Shown: positions 25,629 to 35,417, counted from the stretch's first letter. The stretch: DNA of 64,000 nucleotides from Paraliobacillus salinarum (GCF_014083865.1 NZ_JACEFA010000011.1:1-64000); one strand, 5' to 3'. Notes: a model not told the origin generated them from the sequence alone. Program-made: numbers and translations.

Positions 25629-26411
25629 ATGAAAAAATTCAAATTCTTTTTTAAAGGGAGTCAATCAGAAAAAAATTATTTAACAAAACAGAAAGATAAG
25701 GGGTTCATCTTAGATAGTGTCGATCGTGGTGTATATCAATTTAGCAAAAATGATCAATTAAACAATTCTTCCTTGCAGGTTGAGTTTTTTGAAGCAGATA
25801 TGGAGACAAAAGGTTTAGCGAATAACAATTTAATTAAAAAAATCGTTGAGAAAGATCTGGTGTCTTCCAATTATAAAATCATATACAGTTATCTAAATGA
25901 AAATAACGTTGATGATTTAAATGTTTTAAATGACACAAAAGATATGGAGGAAAACTATTTAAGGGAAATTAGAAAAAAATTCATTCTACTTTATCAAATT
26001 TCTACCGTAGTATTCGTGTTGCTGTCGTTCATGTTAGGGATGAATGAACGTACATTTGATTTCTTTCTTATACCGATTTTCTTAATGTTTCTAACATGGG
26101 GTGTCCTTACAATTGGTACTTGGAAATTCACGAAAAGAATTAATTCATTTACAAACAACGAGAAGTCTATATCTCCCGAAAGAACAGTAATTATAACATA
26201 TGAAAAAGAACGGCCTGAAATTGAATCTGATTTAAGTTACTTAGGTTCATGGCGATATTCAACCAGTAAAAAAAATTCCCACTATTATCGTTTATCTTCT
26301 CAATTTTCAGAAACGCAATTAAAAAATGATATCTCAAGCTACCTAGACATTAAAGAAGATGATGTACAAATTATTTCAAATTTCGGCTTAGCTCCTATTG
26401 GATATTTTTAA
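25629..26411 (+). CDS. DUF2812 membrane protein, PadR partner
   Basis: This 260-aa protein belongs to the DUF2812 type. An N-terminal soluble domain (about 1-110) opens with KKFKFFFKGSQSEKNYLTKQ and includes the family-typical W/Y-rich strand region. Two membrane helices follow (about 119-139 and 144-168), then a second alpha/beta soluble domain (about 185-260). A paired arrangement of a soluble lobe either side of two helices suggests a sensor or adaptor rather than a transporter, but the function is unknown. It is transcribed with the PadR gene, which probably controls it. Confidence 0.75.
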   Translation: MKKFKFFFKGSQSEKNYLTKQKDKGFILDSVDRGVYQFSKNDQLNNSSLQVEFFEADMETKGLANNNLIKKIVEKDLVSSNYKIIYSYLNENNVDDLNVLNDTKDMEENYLREIRKKFILLYQISTVVFVLLSFMLGMNERTFDFFLIPIFLMFLTWGVLTIGTWKFTKRINSFTNNEKSISPERTVIITYEKERPEIESDLSYLGSWRYSTSKKNSHYYRLSSQFSETQLKNDISSYLDIKEDDVQIISNFGLAPIGYF

Positions 26412-26507
26412 AAGCGTTCTGAAATCATTGAAATTGACAATCTAACCTCCAAGAAAAACTATATTTAAACAGGTACAGCTTTAATATTTATAGTTTTCAA
26501 TAGAAAT

Positions 26508-26538
26508 AGGACCCATTTCACAACAGGAAATGGGTCTT
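26508..26538. terminator. Terminator between DUF2812 and merR
   Basis: AGGACCCATTTC pairs with GAAATGGGTCTT, 12 bp with one G-T pair, around a 7-nt loop. It can serve the two converging operons, although the T-runs are short. Confidence 0.7.
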
Positions 26539-26545
26539 ATTTAAA

Positions 26546-26932
26546 CTAATTGGCCTTGTTATCATCTGATATTACGTTATTTATGAAATCAAGATAATTG
26601 TTTGCCTTATTATCGATATATTGTGCCCTTTGTTGCGCTTCTTCTAATTGAGCAAAGGCAATACTTCTTTGTTTTTTCATAATCTCATATCTTGCTCGAA
26701 TCGTTGAATCGCCTTTTAGACATAAATCAATATATGCTTTTATATTTTCAACTGACATCCCACATTTTCTTAAATGCTTAATACATTGTAGCCAATTTAT
26801 AGATTCATCGTTAAAGATGCGATTATTGTGCTTGTCTCTTTGCAGGTTCGGAACAAGCTTCTGATCCGTATAATAACGTATCGTATGCTCTGTTAACTGA
26901 AGTATAGACGAAACTTCTTTCACACTATACAT
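26546..26932 (-). CDS. MerR-family transcriptional regulator
   Basis: This 128-aa regulator has the MerR winged helix at its N-terminus (MYSVKEVSSILQLTEHTIRY, then NRIFNDESINWL) and a coiled-coil dimerisation helix (about 80-120). It has no C-terminal metal-binding cysteine pair, so it resembles the BltR/AdhR group that responds to organic or electrophilic compounds. The ATG at 26932 is preferred, with GGGGG about 10 nt upstream; longer readings would overlap the preceding gene. It lies 19 bp downstream of the FAD monooxygenase, in one operon behind a MerR-type promoter. Confidence 0.88.
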   Translation of the reverse strand: MYSVKEVSSILQLTEHTIRYYTDQKLVPNLQRDKHNNRIFNDESINWLQCIKHLRKCGMSVENIKAYIDLCLKGDSTIRARYEIMKKQRSIAFAQLEEAQQRAQYIDNKANNYLDFINNVISDDNKAN

Positions 26933-26951
26933 AATATGTTGCCCCCTATTC

Positions 26952-28070
26952 TTATGCACGGCCAAGTGAACGACTATAAGATTGACCGGACTTCACCATT
27001 CTTCTCACGCTCTGCAAACGTCGTGATTCATAATCCTTCAATACTTCCATTGCTTTAGAGCCTTGTACACCTTTTCCAGTACATTCTCCTAAAATTGAAG
27101 CATCTATGATTGATTGGTTAAAGCCACTTGCCGTAACAGGTGCAGGAACATGAGCCGCATCACCGATTAAGGCAACTCTTCCTCTTACCAATCTTTCAGG
27201 TACATATTCTTTAATAGGTATTCCCATCACGGTACGATTCTTTGCTGCATAGCGCATTACGGAAGCAAATGGTTCATCCCAAAGGCTAGTCGCTTGTGTA
27301 GCTAACTCCTTCAATGTTTGTTCAGGTACATCTTGTCCACTAAGCGAATGAATAACAACATCACCTTCGACACACCCAAGTTGGCGCAACAAATCATTTC
27401 GGGAATTATCATACCATGTAGTTCCGAGTCTACGATAACCTGAGCTATCCTCACGATTAATGACCGATCCAAATAAAAAACCATTATGACTACCTAGCAT
27501 ACGCACACGTGGTTGATTGGCACTTGGTCTGTCTTCTGGAGGCAAATTTTCTTCATCCATGGACGCCATCCATACCATATATCCAGCAAATGTAGCATCT
27601 GGTTTTTCTGGTGCAACATAGCGTCGAACAAGACTGCGATGTCCATCTGCTCCTATTAAAAGATCAGCATGTATTCTTTCTCCATTATCAAGATCAGCCC
27701 ATGATGAAGTATCGTCTTGATCTACTTTTTTCACACGTGTTTCATAACGAAGATTAATTCTTGTGCTTTTCTTCGCCTCTTCACGTAAATTCCGCTCAAT
27801 TGTAGTCCATAACTGTATCATGTTTCTTCCACCTGAAGCAAGATTTCGTAATAAGTTTTCCGTCTTACTTGCTCCAAATCTAGAGCCATCTACTTGAAGA
27901 CCCGCTCCTCCTGGACGTCCCTCTTTTGCTCTCTCCAATATCGTAACATTCAATCCTTCACGCGAAAGAGCAATTCCTGCCATCAAACCTGAAAGTGATG
28001 CTCCCACAATGATAGCAGTACCTTCCACTTCATTCGTCTTGTCACGGTTAAATATCGGTATGCTCTTCAT
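26952..28070 (-). CDS. FAD-dependent monooxygenase (UbiH/PHBH-like)
   Basis: This 372-aa flavoprotein belongs to the group A aromatic or polyketide hydroxylase family. The Rossmann fold GxGxxG-type motif reads IIVGASLSGLMAGIALSREG, with LER ending the second strand (about 20-50). The DG motif appears as LLIGADGHRSLVRR, and the GD motif as LIGDAAHVPAP (about 300). The ATG at 28070 has GGAGGG 7 nt upstream. A TTG at 28100 would sit about 15 nt from the predicted transcript start. It should hydroxylate or detoxify an aromatic or quinone-like compound with NAD(P)H. The inducer and substrate are probably related, given the MerR gene behind it. Confidence 0.88.
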   Translation of the reverse strand: MKSIPIFNRDKTNEVEGTAIIVGASLSGLMAGIALSREGLNVTILERAKEGRPGGAGLQVDGSRFGASKTENLLRNLASGGRNMIQLWTTIERNLREEAKKSTRINLRYETRVKKVDQDDTSSWADLDNGERIHADLLIGADGHRSLVRRYVAPEKPDATFAGYMVWMASMDEENLPPEDRPSANQPRVRMLGSHNGFLFGSVINREDSSGYRRLGTTWYDNSRNDLLRQLGCVEGDVVIHSLSGQDVPEQTLKELATQATSLWDEPFASVMRYAAKNRTVMGIPIKEYVPERLVRGRVALIGDAAHVPAPVTASGFNQSIIDASILGECTGKGVQGSKAMEVLKDYESRRLQSVRRMVKSGQSYSRSLGRA

Positions 28071-28121
28071 ATAGATGCCCTCCATTCCATTCTTTAACAA
28101 TATCCACTCCTTATTACGATA

Positions 28122-28152
28122 AGTATATCACCTTCGAGTTACTCGAAGTCAA
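28122..28152 (-). promoter_or_regulatory. MerR-type promoter with 19-bp spacer and operator dyad
   Basis: On the minus strand TTGACT (28147-28152) and TATACT (28122-28127) are separated by 19 bp. The spacer holds a perfect dyad, CTTCGAGT-N-ACTCGAAG (28132-28148). Over-long spacers with a central dyad are diagnostic of MerR-activated promoters. Confidence 0.88.
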
Positions 28153-28190
28153 CAGATGGAGCAGTAAGTTACTTCTTTCTTAAACATACA

Positions 28191-28224
28191 AAAGACCCTT
28201 TCCACAAATGTGAAAAGGGTCTTT
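28191..28224 (-). terminator. Terminator of the rplM-rpsI operon
   Basis: An 11-bp stem, AAAGACCCTTT with AAAGGGTCTTT, followed by TTTTGT on the minus strand. Confidence 0.85.
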
Positions 28225-28235
28225 GAATGCGATAA

Positions 28236-28628
28236 TTAACGTTTTGAGAACTGAGGAGCTCTACGCGCGCCTTTAAGACCGTATTTCTTACGTTCTTTAG
28301 CACGAGCGTCACGAGTCAAGAATCCTGCGCTCTTAAGAACTGCGCGGTATTCTGGATCAGCTTCTAACAATGCACGAGCAACGCCGTGACGAATTGCACC
28401 AGCTTGTCCAGTGAATCCTCCACCATCAACGTTTACTAATACATCATAGCTACCTTCTGTTTCTGTTGATACTAAAGGTTGCTTAATAATTGTACGAAGA
28501 GTTTCGTATGGGAAGTAATCTTCCGCATCACGTTTATTTACAAGGATACGCCCAGTTCCAGGAACTAAACGTACACGAGCAGTTGATTTTTTACGGCGTC
28601 CGGTACCGTAGTATTGTACTTGTGCCAC
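28236..28628 (-). CDS. rpsI: 30S ribosomal protein S9
   Basis: S9 is a late-assembling 30S head protein whose basic C-terminal tail reaches the P-site tRNA. The 130-aa sequence has the conserved start [20 protein letters not shown], the [21 protein letters not shown] core and the typical end [11 protein letters not shown] with terminal Lys-Arg. The ATG has GGAGGTAACG upstream. It is co-transcribed with rplM, 21 bp upstream, and ended by a hairpin terminator. Confidence 0.98.
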   Translation of the reverse strand: MAQVQYYGTGRRKKSTARVRLVPGTGRILVNKRDAEDYFPYETLRTIIKQPLVSTETEGSYDVLVNVDGGGFTGQAGAIRHGVARALLEADPEYRAVLKSAGFLTRDARAKERKKYGLKGARRAPQFSKR

Positions 28629-28649
28629 TATTCGTTACCTCCTTTTAAA

Positions 28650-29087
28650 TTAGCCACGAAGTTCGTATGCTTCTGGTTTTTGTGCTTGATGATTGTGTTC
28701 AGGTCCTCTGAATACATGTAATTTTTTACCCATTTTACGACCAAGGCTGCCTTTTGGAAGCATACCTTTAATAGTTAATTCTAGCATTTGCTCAGGGTAT
28801 TTTGTACGCATTTCGTCTGCTGTACGAGATTTCAATCCACCTGGGTGGTTAGAGTGACGGTAGTAAAGTTTGTCATTTAACTTGTTACCAGTTAACTCAA
28901 TTTTGTCCGCATTGATAATGATCACATGATCACCAGTATCTACATGCGGTGTGTACGTTACTTTGTGCTTGCCACGAAGAATAGCAGCTACTTCACTAGA
29001 TAGACGACCTAGTGTTTGGCCTTCTGCATCAACTACAAGCCATTTACGTTCAATGTTTGCTTCATTCGCCATGAAAGTTGTGCGCAT
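28650..29087 (-). CDS. rplM: 50S ribosomal protein L13
   Basis: L13 is an early 50S assembly protein binding 23S rRNA. The 145-aa sequence aligns end to end with B. subtilis RplM, including [39 protein letters not shown] and [15 protein letters not shown]. The start MRTTFMAN matches the B. subtilis start. It is the first gene of rplM-rpsI, with its own promoter (29226-29254) and a leader of about 130 nt where an L13 autoregulatory element is expected. Confidence 0.98.
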   Translation of the reverse strand: MRTTFMANEANIERKWLVVDAEGQTLGRLSSEVAAILRGKHKVTYTPHVDTGDHVIIINADKIELTGNKLNDKLYYRHSNHPGGLKSRTADEMRTKYPEQMLELTIKGMLPKGSLGRKMGKKLHVFRGPEHNHQAQKPEAYELRG

Positions 29088-29219
29088 GATTCTTAACCTC
29101 CTGTATATGAAAATTCACCTAATATCTTACGTTTCATTCGCTATTTCTAGCTTCATTCGCTTTTATATTTTACACAATTAACTTTCCGGGGCCAATCGTG
29201 GTATATAAATAAAATGCCA
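29088..29219 (-). promoter_or_regulatory. Probable L13 leader region
   Basis: This is the mRNA leader between the rplM promoter and its start. Firmicutes carry an L13-binding leader here. I see GCGAATGAA repeated directly at about 29134-29160, but could not fold the region to confirm the known structure. Confidence 0.4.
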
Positions 29220-29225
29220 TAGATC

Positions 29226-29254
29226 ATCATACATCAAGTCACGCCTAATGTCAA
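29226..29254 (-). promoter_or_regulatory. SigA promoter of rplM-rpsI
   Basis: Perfect TTGACA (29249-29254), 17 bp, TATGAT (29226-29231) on the minus strand, between truA and rplM. Confidence 0.8.
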
Positions 29255-29306
29255 TAGAGATTCACCTGGTTCCGTTGTTTTTTATTAAAAAGTTTTGTTT
29301 CTTTGT

Positions 29307-30047
29307 TTATTCATACGTAACCGAAGCTAAAAACAATCCTTGCGGCGGAGCAGTCTTTCCTGCTTGTGCACGATCCTTACTTTTTATAATTTTTTGTATC
29401 TCTTCTGGTTTTCGCTTTCCTTTTCCTATTTCTATCAACGTACCGACCAAAATGCGAACCATGTTATATAGAAAACCACTACCCGTAAACGTAAAGATGT
29501 ATTGGTCTTCCTTCTGTTCACAAGTAGCTCGATAAATCGTTCTTACCTTTGTACCTTTCACACCATCATTAGCTGAACAAAACGCAGTAAAGTCATGCTC
29601 ACCTTCGATCATTGCACATGCTTGTTGCATCGCATTCAGATCAAGTGACCCTCTTACTAAATAACTATAGTTTCGTTGGAAAAGATGATTGTCTTCCGTG
29701 CTCCATACGTAATATTGATATGTTTTAGCTTTCACGTCAAATCGAGCATGAAAATCATCAGACACGCATTGAACAGACTTAATCTGAATATCTTTTGGCA
29801 AGAGAGCATTTAACGCCCGTTTCCAATTATCTTCAGGGATGGTTAAATTCGTGTCAAAGTGAAACGCCTGACCGATCGCATGGACTCCTGAATCCGTACG
29901 TCCTGAGGCTGTAATTCGTATGTCTTGTCCTTTATGAATTTTGGCTAATGCCTGCTCGATTTTCGCTTGAATTGTCATGCCGTTCGGTTGTACTTGATAG
30001 CCAGCATATGCTGTGCCATCATAGCTTACTATTGCTAACATGCGCAT
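29307..30047 (-). CDS. truA: tRNA pseudouridine(38-40) synthase TruA
   Basis: TruA converts uridines 38-40 of the tRNA anticodon arm to pseudouridine. The 246-aa protein has the catalytic Asp in ASGRTDSGVHA (about 47-57), the N-terminal AIVSYDGTAYAGYQVQ strand, the RNA-binding FHARFDVKAKTYQYYVW motif and the C-terminal GSGFLYNMVRILVGTLI motif. AGGAG lies 9 nt upstream of the ATG. It follows ecfT by 15 bp, so it is probably the last gene of the ecfA1-ecfA2-ecfT-truA transcript, an order conserved in Bacillaceae. Confidence 0.97.
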   Translation of the reverse strand: MRMLAIVSYDGTAYAGYQVQPNGMTIQAKIEQALAKIHKGQDIRITASGRTDSGVHAIGQAFHFDTNLTIPEDNWKRALNALLPKDIQIKSVQCVSDDFHARFDVKAKTYQYYVWSTEDNHLFQRNYSYLVRGSLDLNAMQQACAMIEGEHDFTAFCSANDGVKGTKVRTIYRATCEQKEDQYIFTFTGSGFLYNMVRILVGTLIEIGKGKRKPEEIQKIIKSKDRAQAGKTAPPQGLFLASVTYE

Positions 30048-30062
30048 ACTCTTTTATCTCCT

Positions 30063-30860
30063 TTATGCTCGCAAGAAGAATAATATAATGATTACTAGGG
30101 CGAATACAATAAATGAAAGAACATCTATTTTCGCTATCTTTAGTTCCCTTAGCTTTGTACGCCCTTCTCCACCTTGATATCCTCTAGCTTCCATTGCCAT
30201 TGCTAACTCTTCCGCTCGTTTAAATGCACTAACAAATAACGGAACTAACAACGGAACAACCGCTTGAATCCTGTCTTTTAACGGTCCCGTTCGAAAATCT
30301 ACACCACGTGAAGCTTGGGCTTTTGATATCTTTTCTGTTTCTTGCATTAATGTCGGAATGAATCTTAACGAAATAGACATCATTAAAGCTAGTTCATGAA
30401 CTGGAAACTTAATTTTTTTCAATGGTTGTAAAAGACTTTCAATTGCATCTGTAATCTCAATTGGAGTCGTTGTCAACGTTAATAAAGATGTGACTAATAT
30501 TAACAAAAAGAATCTAAATGAAATAGCGATACCTTGTTGAATTGCATCGGAATAGATAGAAAATGAAACGAACTCCACTAATACTTCTCCTTCTTTCGTC
30601 ACAATTAAGTGAAGAAGAAATGTAAAAATAATTAAAAACCACACAGGTGTTAAGCCTTTTAATATAAAAGTTAATTTTATCTTTGTTGCTAGAGCTGTAC
30701 CGATTGCAAAGACAGTAAGCCATGCATAGCTAGGAGCTGAATTAGCAAAAAAAACAAAAACAACAAAAAAGAATATGATCATTATTTTGGTGCGTGGATC
30801 TAAACGATGAATAAATGAATTACTCGGTACATATTGTCCAATTAATAGTGAATTACTCAT
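30063..30860 (-). CDS. ecfT: ECF transporter transmembrane component EcfT
   Basis: EcfT is the integral membrane scaffold of the shared energy-coupling factor that drives vitamin and cobalt/nickel S-components. The protein (about 265 aa) starts [20 protein letters not shown], has several hydrophobic segments (about 25-60, 65-85, 105-130 and 235-260), and carries two coupling motifs of A-R-G type (KAQASRGVD and AMEARGYQG) that contact the ATPases. The ATG at 30860 is chosen, with AAAGGTG 9 nt upstream; two in-frame starts lie just before it. It overlaps the end of ecfA2, so translation is coupled. Confidence 0.95.
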   Translation of the reverse strand: MSNSLLIGQYVPSNSFIHRLDPRTKIMIIFFFVVFVFFANSAPSYAWLTVFAIGTALATKIKLTFILKGLTPVWFLIIFTFLLHLIVTKEGEVLVEFVSFSIYSDAIQQGIAISFRFFLLILVTSLLTLTTTPIEITDAIESLLQPLKKIKFPVHELALMMSISLRFIPTLMQETEKISKAQASRGVDFRTGPLKDRIQAVVPLLVPLFVSAFKRAEELAMAMEARGYQGGEGRTKLRELKIAKIDVLSFIVFALVIIILFFLRA

Positions 30861-31725
30861 ATCCATCAGCACCTTTCAATAATAGACTTAATTCAGCAGC
30901 TAGTTCTGGGATCGTTTGTCCTTTATATGGAAGTGAGATATGAAAGGTTTCTTCTATTTTACGTAAAAATTGAATGATTTCGGGTAAGTCTAATTGAGCC
31001 GCTTGCAATTTCTCTTTTTGTGTAAAGACTTCAGTTGGATTACCTTCCATATATTTTGTACCGTGATCCATAATAATAACATGGTCTGCATAATGAAGCG
31101 CATCTTCCATACTATGAGTTACTAAAACGGTTGTTAGCCCTTTCTCTTTATGAAGTTGATGGAACATATCCATGATTTGTTTTTGCCCTTTTGGATCTAA
31201 TCCTGCTGTAGGCTCATCAAGCACTACTACAGAAGGATCCATTGCTAGTACACCAGCAATAGCAACTCGACGCATTTGCCCTCCACTCAAATCAAACGGG
31301 GATCTCTCTAGCATAGCTGTAGATAAATGAACAGCATCCATTACTTCTGGTATACGCTTGTCAATTTCGTTGTCAGGAACATCAAAATTACTTGGACCAA
31401 AGCGAATATCTTTTTCTACTGTTTCATCAAATAATTGATGTTCTGGATATTGAAATACTACCCCTACATTTTTCCGTAATGCTTTCATGTCTTTTGGTTT
31501 CTCATTAGCAGTCAGTTTGAATTCACCTATTTGTACTTCACCTGCAGTGGGACGCAGTAAACCATTTAAATGTTGAATTAAAGTGGACTTCCCTGAACCA
31601 GTATGTCCTACAACCGCAACAAAAGAACCTGAAGGAATAGTGAATGAAAGATCAGTTAATGCACGATGTTCAAAAGGTGTATTCGGTTGATACGTATAAC
31701 TTACATTTTTGAATGATATGTCCAT
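30853..31725 (-). CDS. ecfA2: ECF transporter ATPase EcfA2
   Basis: This 290-aa ABC ATPase is one half of the EcfA1/A2 heterodimer. Walker [10 protein letters not shown] lies at about 40, the Q-loop in [13 protein letters not shown], the signature LSGGQMRR at about 145, Walker [14 protein letters not shown], and the H-loop in [10 protein letters not shown]. The C-terminal extension (about 235-290) typical of ECF ATPases is present. It overlaps ecfA1 by 25 bp upstream and ecfT by 8 bp downstream, the usual coupled arrangement. Confidence 0.96.
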   Translation of the reverse strand: MDISFKNVSYTYQPNTPFEHRALTDLSFTIPSGSFVAVVGHTGSGKSTLIQHLNGLLRPTAGEVQIGEFKLTANEKPKDMKALRKNVGVVFQYPEHQLFDETVEKDIRFGPSNFDVPDNEIDKRIPEVMDAVHLSTAMLERSPFDLSGGQMRRVAIAGVLAMDPSVVVLDEPTAGLDPKGQKQIMDMFHQLHKEKGLTTVLVTHSMEDALHYADHVIIMDHGTKYMEGNPTEVFTQKEKLQAAQLDLPEIIQFLRKIEETFHISLPYKGQTIPELAAELSLLLKGADGYE

Positions 31726-32540
31726 AATCCTTCTATTAGCTCCTCTTGGTTTAATGGTTGTTTTTGTAAAATCATTTGATCCTTATTTAATTCATTTGCT
31801 AATTTAGCCACAAACGGTATATCTAAACCAATTTCTTGTAGTATCTTCTCTTTCTGAAAGACTTCTCTTGGATTTGCTTCTAGCCATACTTCACCTTTAT
31901 TCATAACAATTACTTGATCTGCTTGTGTTATTTCATTCAAATCATGTGTAATCGATATAAGCGAGATACCTTGCTGGTGTCTGACGTTGTTAACAGTTTG
32001 CATAATTTCTTTTCTACCTTTTGGATCCAACATTGCTGTCGCCTCATCTAGTATAATGACTTGCGGAGAAACAGCCAACACCCCTGCTATTGCAACACGC
32101 TGCTTCTGTCCTCCAGATAGTCGATGTGGTTCGTGAAGCTGATAATCCCACATAGATACAGCCTGCAAGCTGTTCTTAATTCTAGCAATCATTTCTTGAC
32201 GTTCTACCCCTCTATTTTCCAACCCAAAAGCAACATCATCTCGAACAGTAGTTCCAACGAATTGATTATCAGGGTTTTGAAAAACCATACCTATTGATTT
32301 CCTTACTTCCCAAATCGTTTCTTCTGATACAGTCAAGCCGTTAACAATAATTTCTCCTTCGACAGGAAATAACAAACCATTCATAAGCTTAGCTATCGTT
32401 GATTTTCCAGAACCGTTATGCCCGATTATTGCCACCCATTGATTAACCGGTATACAAAAGCTCACGTTGTTCAAAACCCATGGTTGCTCTTCACTATAAC
32501 GAAATGAAACATTGCGAAATTCTATGTACCCATCTTTCAT
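31701..32540 (-). CDS. ecfA1: ECF transporter ATPase EcfA1
   Basis: This is the other ABC ATPase of the energy-coupling factor, 279 aa. Walker [10 protein letters not shown]-loop [14 protein letters not shown], signature LSGGQKQR, Walker [14 protein letters not shown] and H-loop ISITHDLNE are intact. The start is placed at the ATG at 32540 because GGAGG lies 8 nt upstream and the product then begins [13 protein letters not shown]; an in-frame ATG 20 codons earlier has no such support. It is the first gene of the ecf-truA transcript, separated from rplQ by a terminator. Confidence 0.96.
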   Translation of the reverse strand: MKDGYIEFRNVSFRYSEEQPWVLNNVSFCIPVNQWVAIIGHNGSGKSTIAKLMNGLLFPVEGEIIVNGLTVSEETIWEVRKSIGMVFQNPDNQFVGTTVRDDVAFGLENRGVERQEMIARIKNSLQAVSMWDYQLHEPHRLSGGQKQRVAIAGVLAVSPQVIILDEATAMLDPKGRKEIMQTVNNVRHQQGISLISITHDLNEITQADQVIVMNKGEVWLEANPREVFQKEKILQEIGLDIPFVAKLANELNKDQMILQKQPLNQEELIEGLWTYHSKM

Positions 32541-32755
32541 ATATATTCCTCCAAAACAACGATATATTTCCCCGGAAATAATTATATATTGTCGGGACAT
32601 GTCATCTATCTATTGCACATTGTAATTTGTATTTCCATACAGTCATGCTTCTAATTGATTATTCTATCATAATTTCACTTTGTTCATATAGCTGATTTAA
32701 AGTTTTTAACTAAAGTTGTTTGGAGTTATCCTACAATTAGATACAAGTTTTAAAA

Positions 32756-32792
32756 AAAGCCGTTTAGCTCAGCGAAATAAGCAAACGGCTTT
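32756..32792 (-). terminator. Terminator of the spc-alpha operon after rplQ
   Basis: AAAGCCGTTT pairs with AAACGGCTTT, with GCT/AGC inside, followed on the minus strand by a long T-run. It separates rplQ from ecfA1. Confidence 0.88.
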
Positions 32793-32887
32793 CTATTCAA
32801 TCATCTTACTTGGATCAAAGCAAAAAGGGCTTCGATTCACCTCTTAAAGAGATTCTGTCTAAGCCCCGACCTTCATGTATTAAACTC

Positions 32888-33241
32888 TTACACTAATTCG
32901 ATAACTGCCATTGGAGCACCGTCTCCGCGACGTGGTCCTAATTTCAACACACGTGTATAACCGCCTTGACGATCTTCATAACGAGTAGCGATATCTGAGA
33001 ATAACTTTTGTACCGCATCTTCATTTTCTGCAGTTTCTACGTTATATAAAAATGCTGCTGCTTGACGGCGTGCATGAATGTCACCACGTTTACCTAACGT
33101 GATCATTTTATCCACAACAGAACGAAGGTCCTTTGCCTTTGCTTCAGTTGTTTCTAAACGTTCATGAATAATCAAGTCAGTAGCAAGGTTTCGAAGTAGT
33201 GCTAAACGCGCATCTGTCGTACGACCTAGTTTTCTAGCCAT
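32888..33241 (-). CDS. rplQ: 50S ribosomal protein L17
   Basis: L17 sits near the exit of the 50S tunnel. The 117-aa short bacterial form has [20 protein letters not shown] at the N-terminus, the [13 protein letters not shown] motif and the end [12 protein letters not shown]. Its Ser/Arg-rich start is normal for Firmicutes. It lies 46 bp downstream of rpoA and is the last gene of the large ribosomal operon, followed by the terminator at 32756. Confidence 0.98.
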   Translation of the reverse strand: MARKLGRTTDARLALLRNLATDLIIHERLETTEAKAKDLRSVVDKMITLGKRGDIHARRQAAAFLYNVETAENEDAVQKLFSDIATRYEDRQGGYTRVLKLGPRRGDGAPMAVIELV

Positions 33242-33287
33242 CGATTATCCCTCCCTTTTTCGGAATATCTCAAGATGTTTCATATGA

Positions 33288-34232
33288 TTAATCTTCCTTA
33301 CGTAAACCTAATCCTAAATCCTCTAGTTTATGCTTTACTTCTTCTAGTGATTTACGTCCTAGATTACGAACCTTCATCATATCTTCTTCAGATTTGTTTG
33401 CAAGCTCTTGTACCGTGTTAATTCCTGCTCGTTTTAAACAGTTATAAGAACGTACGGATAAATCAAGCTCTTCGATTGTCATTTCAAGTACTTTTTCTTT
33501 TTGATCTTCTTCTTTTTCGATCATGATTTCTGCATTTTGCGCTTCATCTGTTAAACTAACAAAAATGTTTAAATGTTCAGTATAGATTTTAGCACCTAAT
33601 GATACTGCTTCCTCTGGACGTATGCTTCCATCAGTCCAAACATCTAACGTTAATTTATCAAAATTCGTAATTTGTCCAACACGAGTGTTTTCCACTTGAT
33701 AAGTAACGCGTGATACTGGAGTAAAGATCGAATCAACTGGAATAACTCCAATTGGTTGATCATCATGATTGTTAGCATCCGCAGGACGGTATCCACGCCC
33801 GCGTTCAGCAGTCATTTTCATATGCAGTGCTGCATTACTTCCTAATGTAGCAATGTGAAGCTCTGGATTTAGAATTTCAACATCACTATCATACGTAATA
33901 TCCGCAGCAGTAACAACACCTTCACCTTGTACATCTATTTCTAATGTTTTCTCTTCTTCAGAGTAAATTTTTAGAGCTAGTTTTTTAAGATTTAGGATAA
34001 TTGTTGTAACGTCTTCTATAACGCCATCAATTGTCGAAAATTCATGTAACGCGCCATCAATTTGCACGGATGTTACAGCAGCACCAGGAAGTGAGGATAA
34101 TAGAATACGACGTAAGGAGTTTCCTAGTGTAGTCCCATATCCACGTTCTAGTGGTTCTACGACGAATTTTCCAAATGTAGCATCATCACTGATTTCTACC
34201 GTTTCAATCTTTGGCTTTTCAATTTCGATCAT
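33288..34232 (-). CDS. rpoA: RNA polymerase subunit alpha
   Basis: RpoA is the assembly platform of RNA polymerase. The 314-aa protein has an N-terminal dimerisation domain (about 1-230, with [20 protein letters not shown]) and a C-terminal domain (about 245-314) that binds UP elements and activators, with [16 protein letters not shown] and the helix-hairpin-helix [16 protein letters not shown]. The length matches B. subtilis. GGAGGGTTTT precedes the ATG. It lies 233 bp after rpsK with a candidate internal promoter in the gap, so it may be expressed partly on its own. Confidence 0.98.
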   Translation of the reverse strand: MIEIEKPKIETVEISDDATFGKFVVEPLERGYGTTLGNSLRRILLSSLPGAAVTSVQIDGALHEFSTIDGVIEDVTTIILNLKKLALKIYSEEEKTLEIDVQGEGVVTAADITYDSDVEILNPELHIATLGSNAALHMKMTAERGRGYRPADANNHDDQPIGVIPVDSIFTPVSRVTYQVENTRVGQITNFDKLTLDVWTDGSIRPEEAVSLGAKIYTEHLNIFVSLTDEAQNAEIMIEKEEDQKEKVLEMTIEELDLSVRSYNCLKRAGINTVQELANKSEEDMMKVRNLGRKSLEEVKHKLEDLGLGLRKED

Positions 34233-34416
34233 TAATAAAACCCTCCTTCAAACGTCGAAACCTCGGCTAGACTTTTTGTCTAACCGAAATTCCTCATGTA
34301 GGCAGTTCCCGCTTCTGCACTATGTTCATTCGTATACTTCAAATCTGTCTCAAACAATGGTGATTTTCAGTATGATGATAAATCATCAGTTTAATCGTTC
34401 ATTCTAACTTTAGAGC

Positions 34417-34445
34417 ATTATCAATCATTATAGACAGTCTGACAA
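34417..34445 (-). promoter_or_regulatory. Candidate internal SigA promoter before rpoA
   Basis: TTGTCA (34440-34445), 17 bp, GATAAT (34417-34422) on the minus strand. The leader that follows contains a 9-bp hairpin, CGGTTAGAC with GTCTAGCCG, without a T-run. Confidence 0.5.
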
Positions 34446-34465
34446 ATTCTATACGGATAAGTTAA

Positions 34466-34855
34466 TTATACACGACGACGTTTCGGTGGGCGACAACCAT
34501 TGTGAGGAACTGGTGTTACATCAACAATGGCAGTAACTTCGATACCAACTGCTTGTAGTGAACGGATCGCCGCTTCACGACCAGCACCTGGTCCTTTAAC
34601 AGTTACTTCTAAAGTTTTAATTCCATGTTCTTGTGCAGCCTTTGCAGCCGCTTCAGCAGCCATTTGTGCAGCAAATGGAGTTGATTTACGTGAGCCTTTA
34701 AAGCCTAGTGCACCAGCACTGCTCCAGCTGATCGCATTACCTTGAACATCTGTAATCGTAACGATTGTGTTGTTAAAAGTAGAACGAATGTGTGCTATAC
34801 CAGTGTCTATATTCTTTTTGACACGTTTTTTACGCGTATTAGTTTTACGAGCCAT
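34466..34855 (-). CDS. rpsK: 30S ribosomal protein S11
   Basis: S11 forms part of the 30S platform around the E site. The 129-aa sequence contains the conserved [18 protein letters not shown], the [20 protein letters not shown] core and the C-terminal [17 protein letters not shown]. In other bacteria the Asn in the HNGCRP stretch can be converted to isoaspartate. It lies 25 bp after rpsM in the alpha operon. GGAGGTTTGT precedes the ATG. Confidence 0.98.
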   Translation of the reverse strand: MARKTNTRKKRVKKNIDTGIAHIRSTFNNTIVTITDVQGNAISWSSAGALGFKGSRKSTPFAAQMAAEAAAKAAQEHGIKTLEVTVKGPGAGREAAIRSLQAVGIEVTAIVDVTPVPHNGCRPPKRRRV

Positions 34856-34880
34856 TAGCTTTACAAACCTCCTTTAGTAC

Positions 34881-35246
34881 TTATTTCTTTTTGTTAGCCA
34901 TTGTCTTACGTGGGCCTTTACGAGTACGAGAGTTATTCTTTGTCTTTTGTCCACGAACCGGTAGACCTCTACGGTGACGAAGACCTCTATATGATCCAAT
35001 TTCAATTAGACGTTTAATGTTTAAAGAAACTTCACGACGAAGATCTCCTTCTACAGTACGTTTATCAACTGCAGTACGAATTTTTGCTAATTCATCTTCA
35101 GTTAAATCACGAACACGAGTATCTTCAGAAACACCAGCTTCTGCCAAAACTTCTTTAGCAGCAGATTTACCAATGCCGTAGATATAAGTTAAAGAAATTA
35201 CTATACGTTTTTCACGTGGAATATCAATACCTGCAATACGTGCCAT
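34881..35246 (-). CDS. rpsM: 30S ribosomal protein S13
   Basis: S13 lies at the top of the 30S head and bridges to the 50S (B1). The 121-aa protein has the start [20 protein letters not shown], the helix-two-turn-helix-like [14 protein letters not shown] region and the basic C-terminal tail [18 protein letters not shown] that approaches the P-site tRNA. It follows rpmJ by 24 bp, and AAGGAGGTG precedes the ATG. Confidence 0.98.
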   Translation of the reverse strand: MARIAGIDIPREKRIVISLTYIYGIGKSAAKEVLAEAGVSEDTRVRDLTEDELAKIRTAVDKRTVEGDLRREVSLNIKRLIEIGSYRGLRHRRGLPVRGQKTKNNSRTRKGPRKTMANKKK

Positions 35247-35270
35247 ACTTGTTGTGCACCTCCTTATTGA

Positions 35271-35411
<141 letters not shown>

Positions 35412-35417
35412 TTATCA

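Noticed and set aside
28071-28100. TTG start for the FAD monooxygenase
   Set aside because: It has a fair ribosome binding site, but lies about 15 nt from the predicted transcript start; the ATG at 28070 with GGAGGG is better placed.
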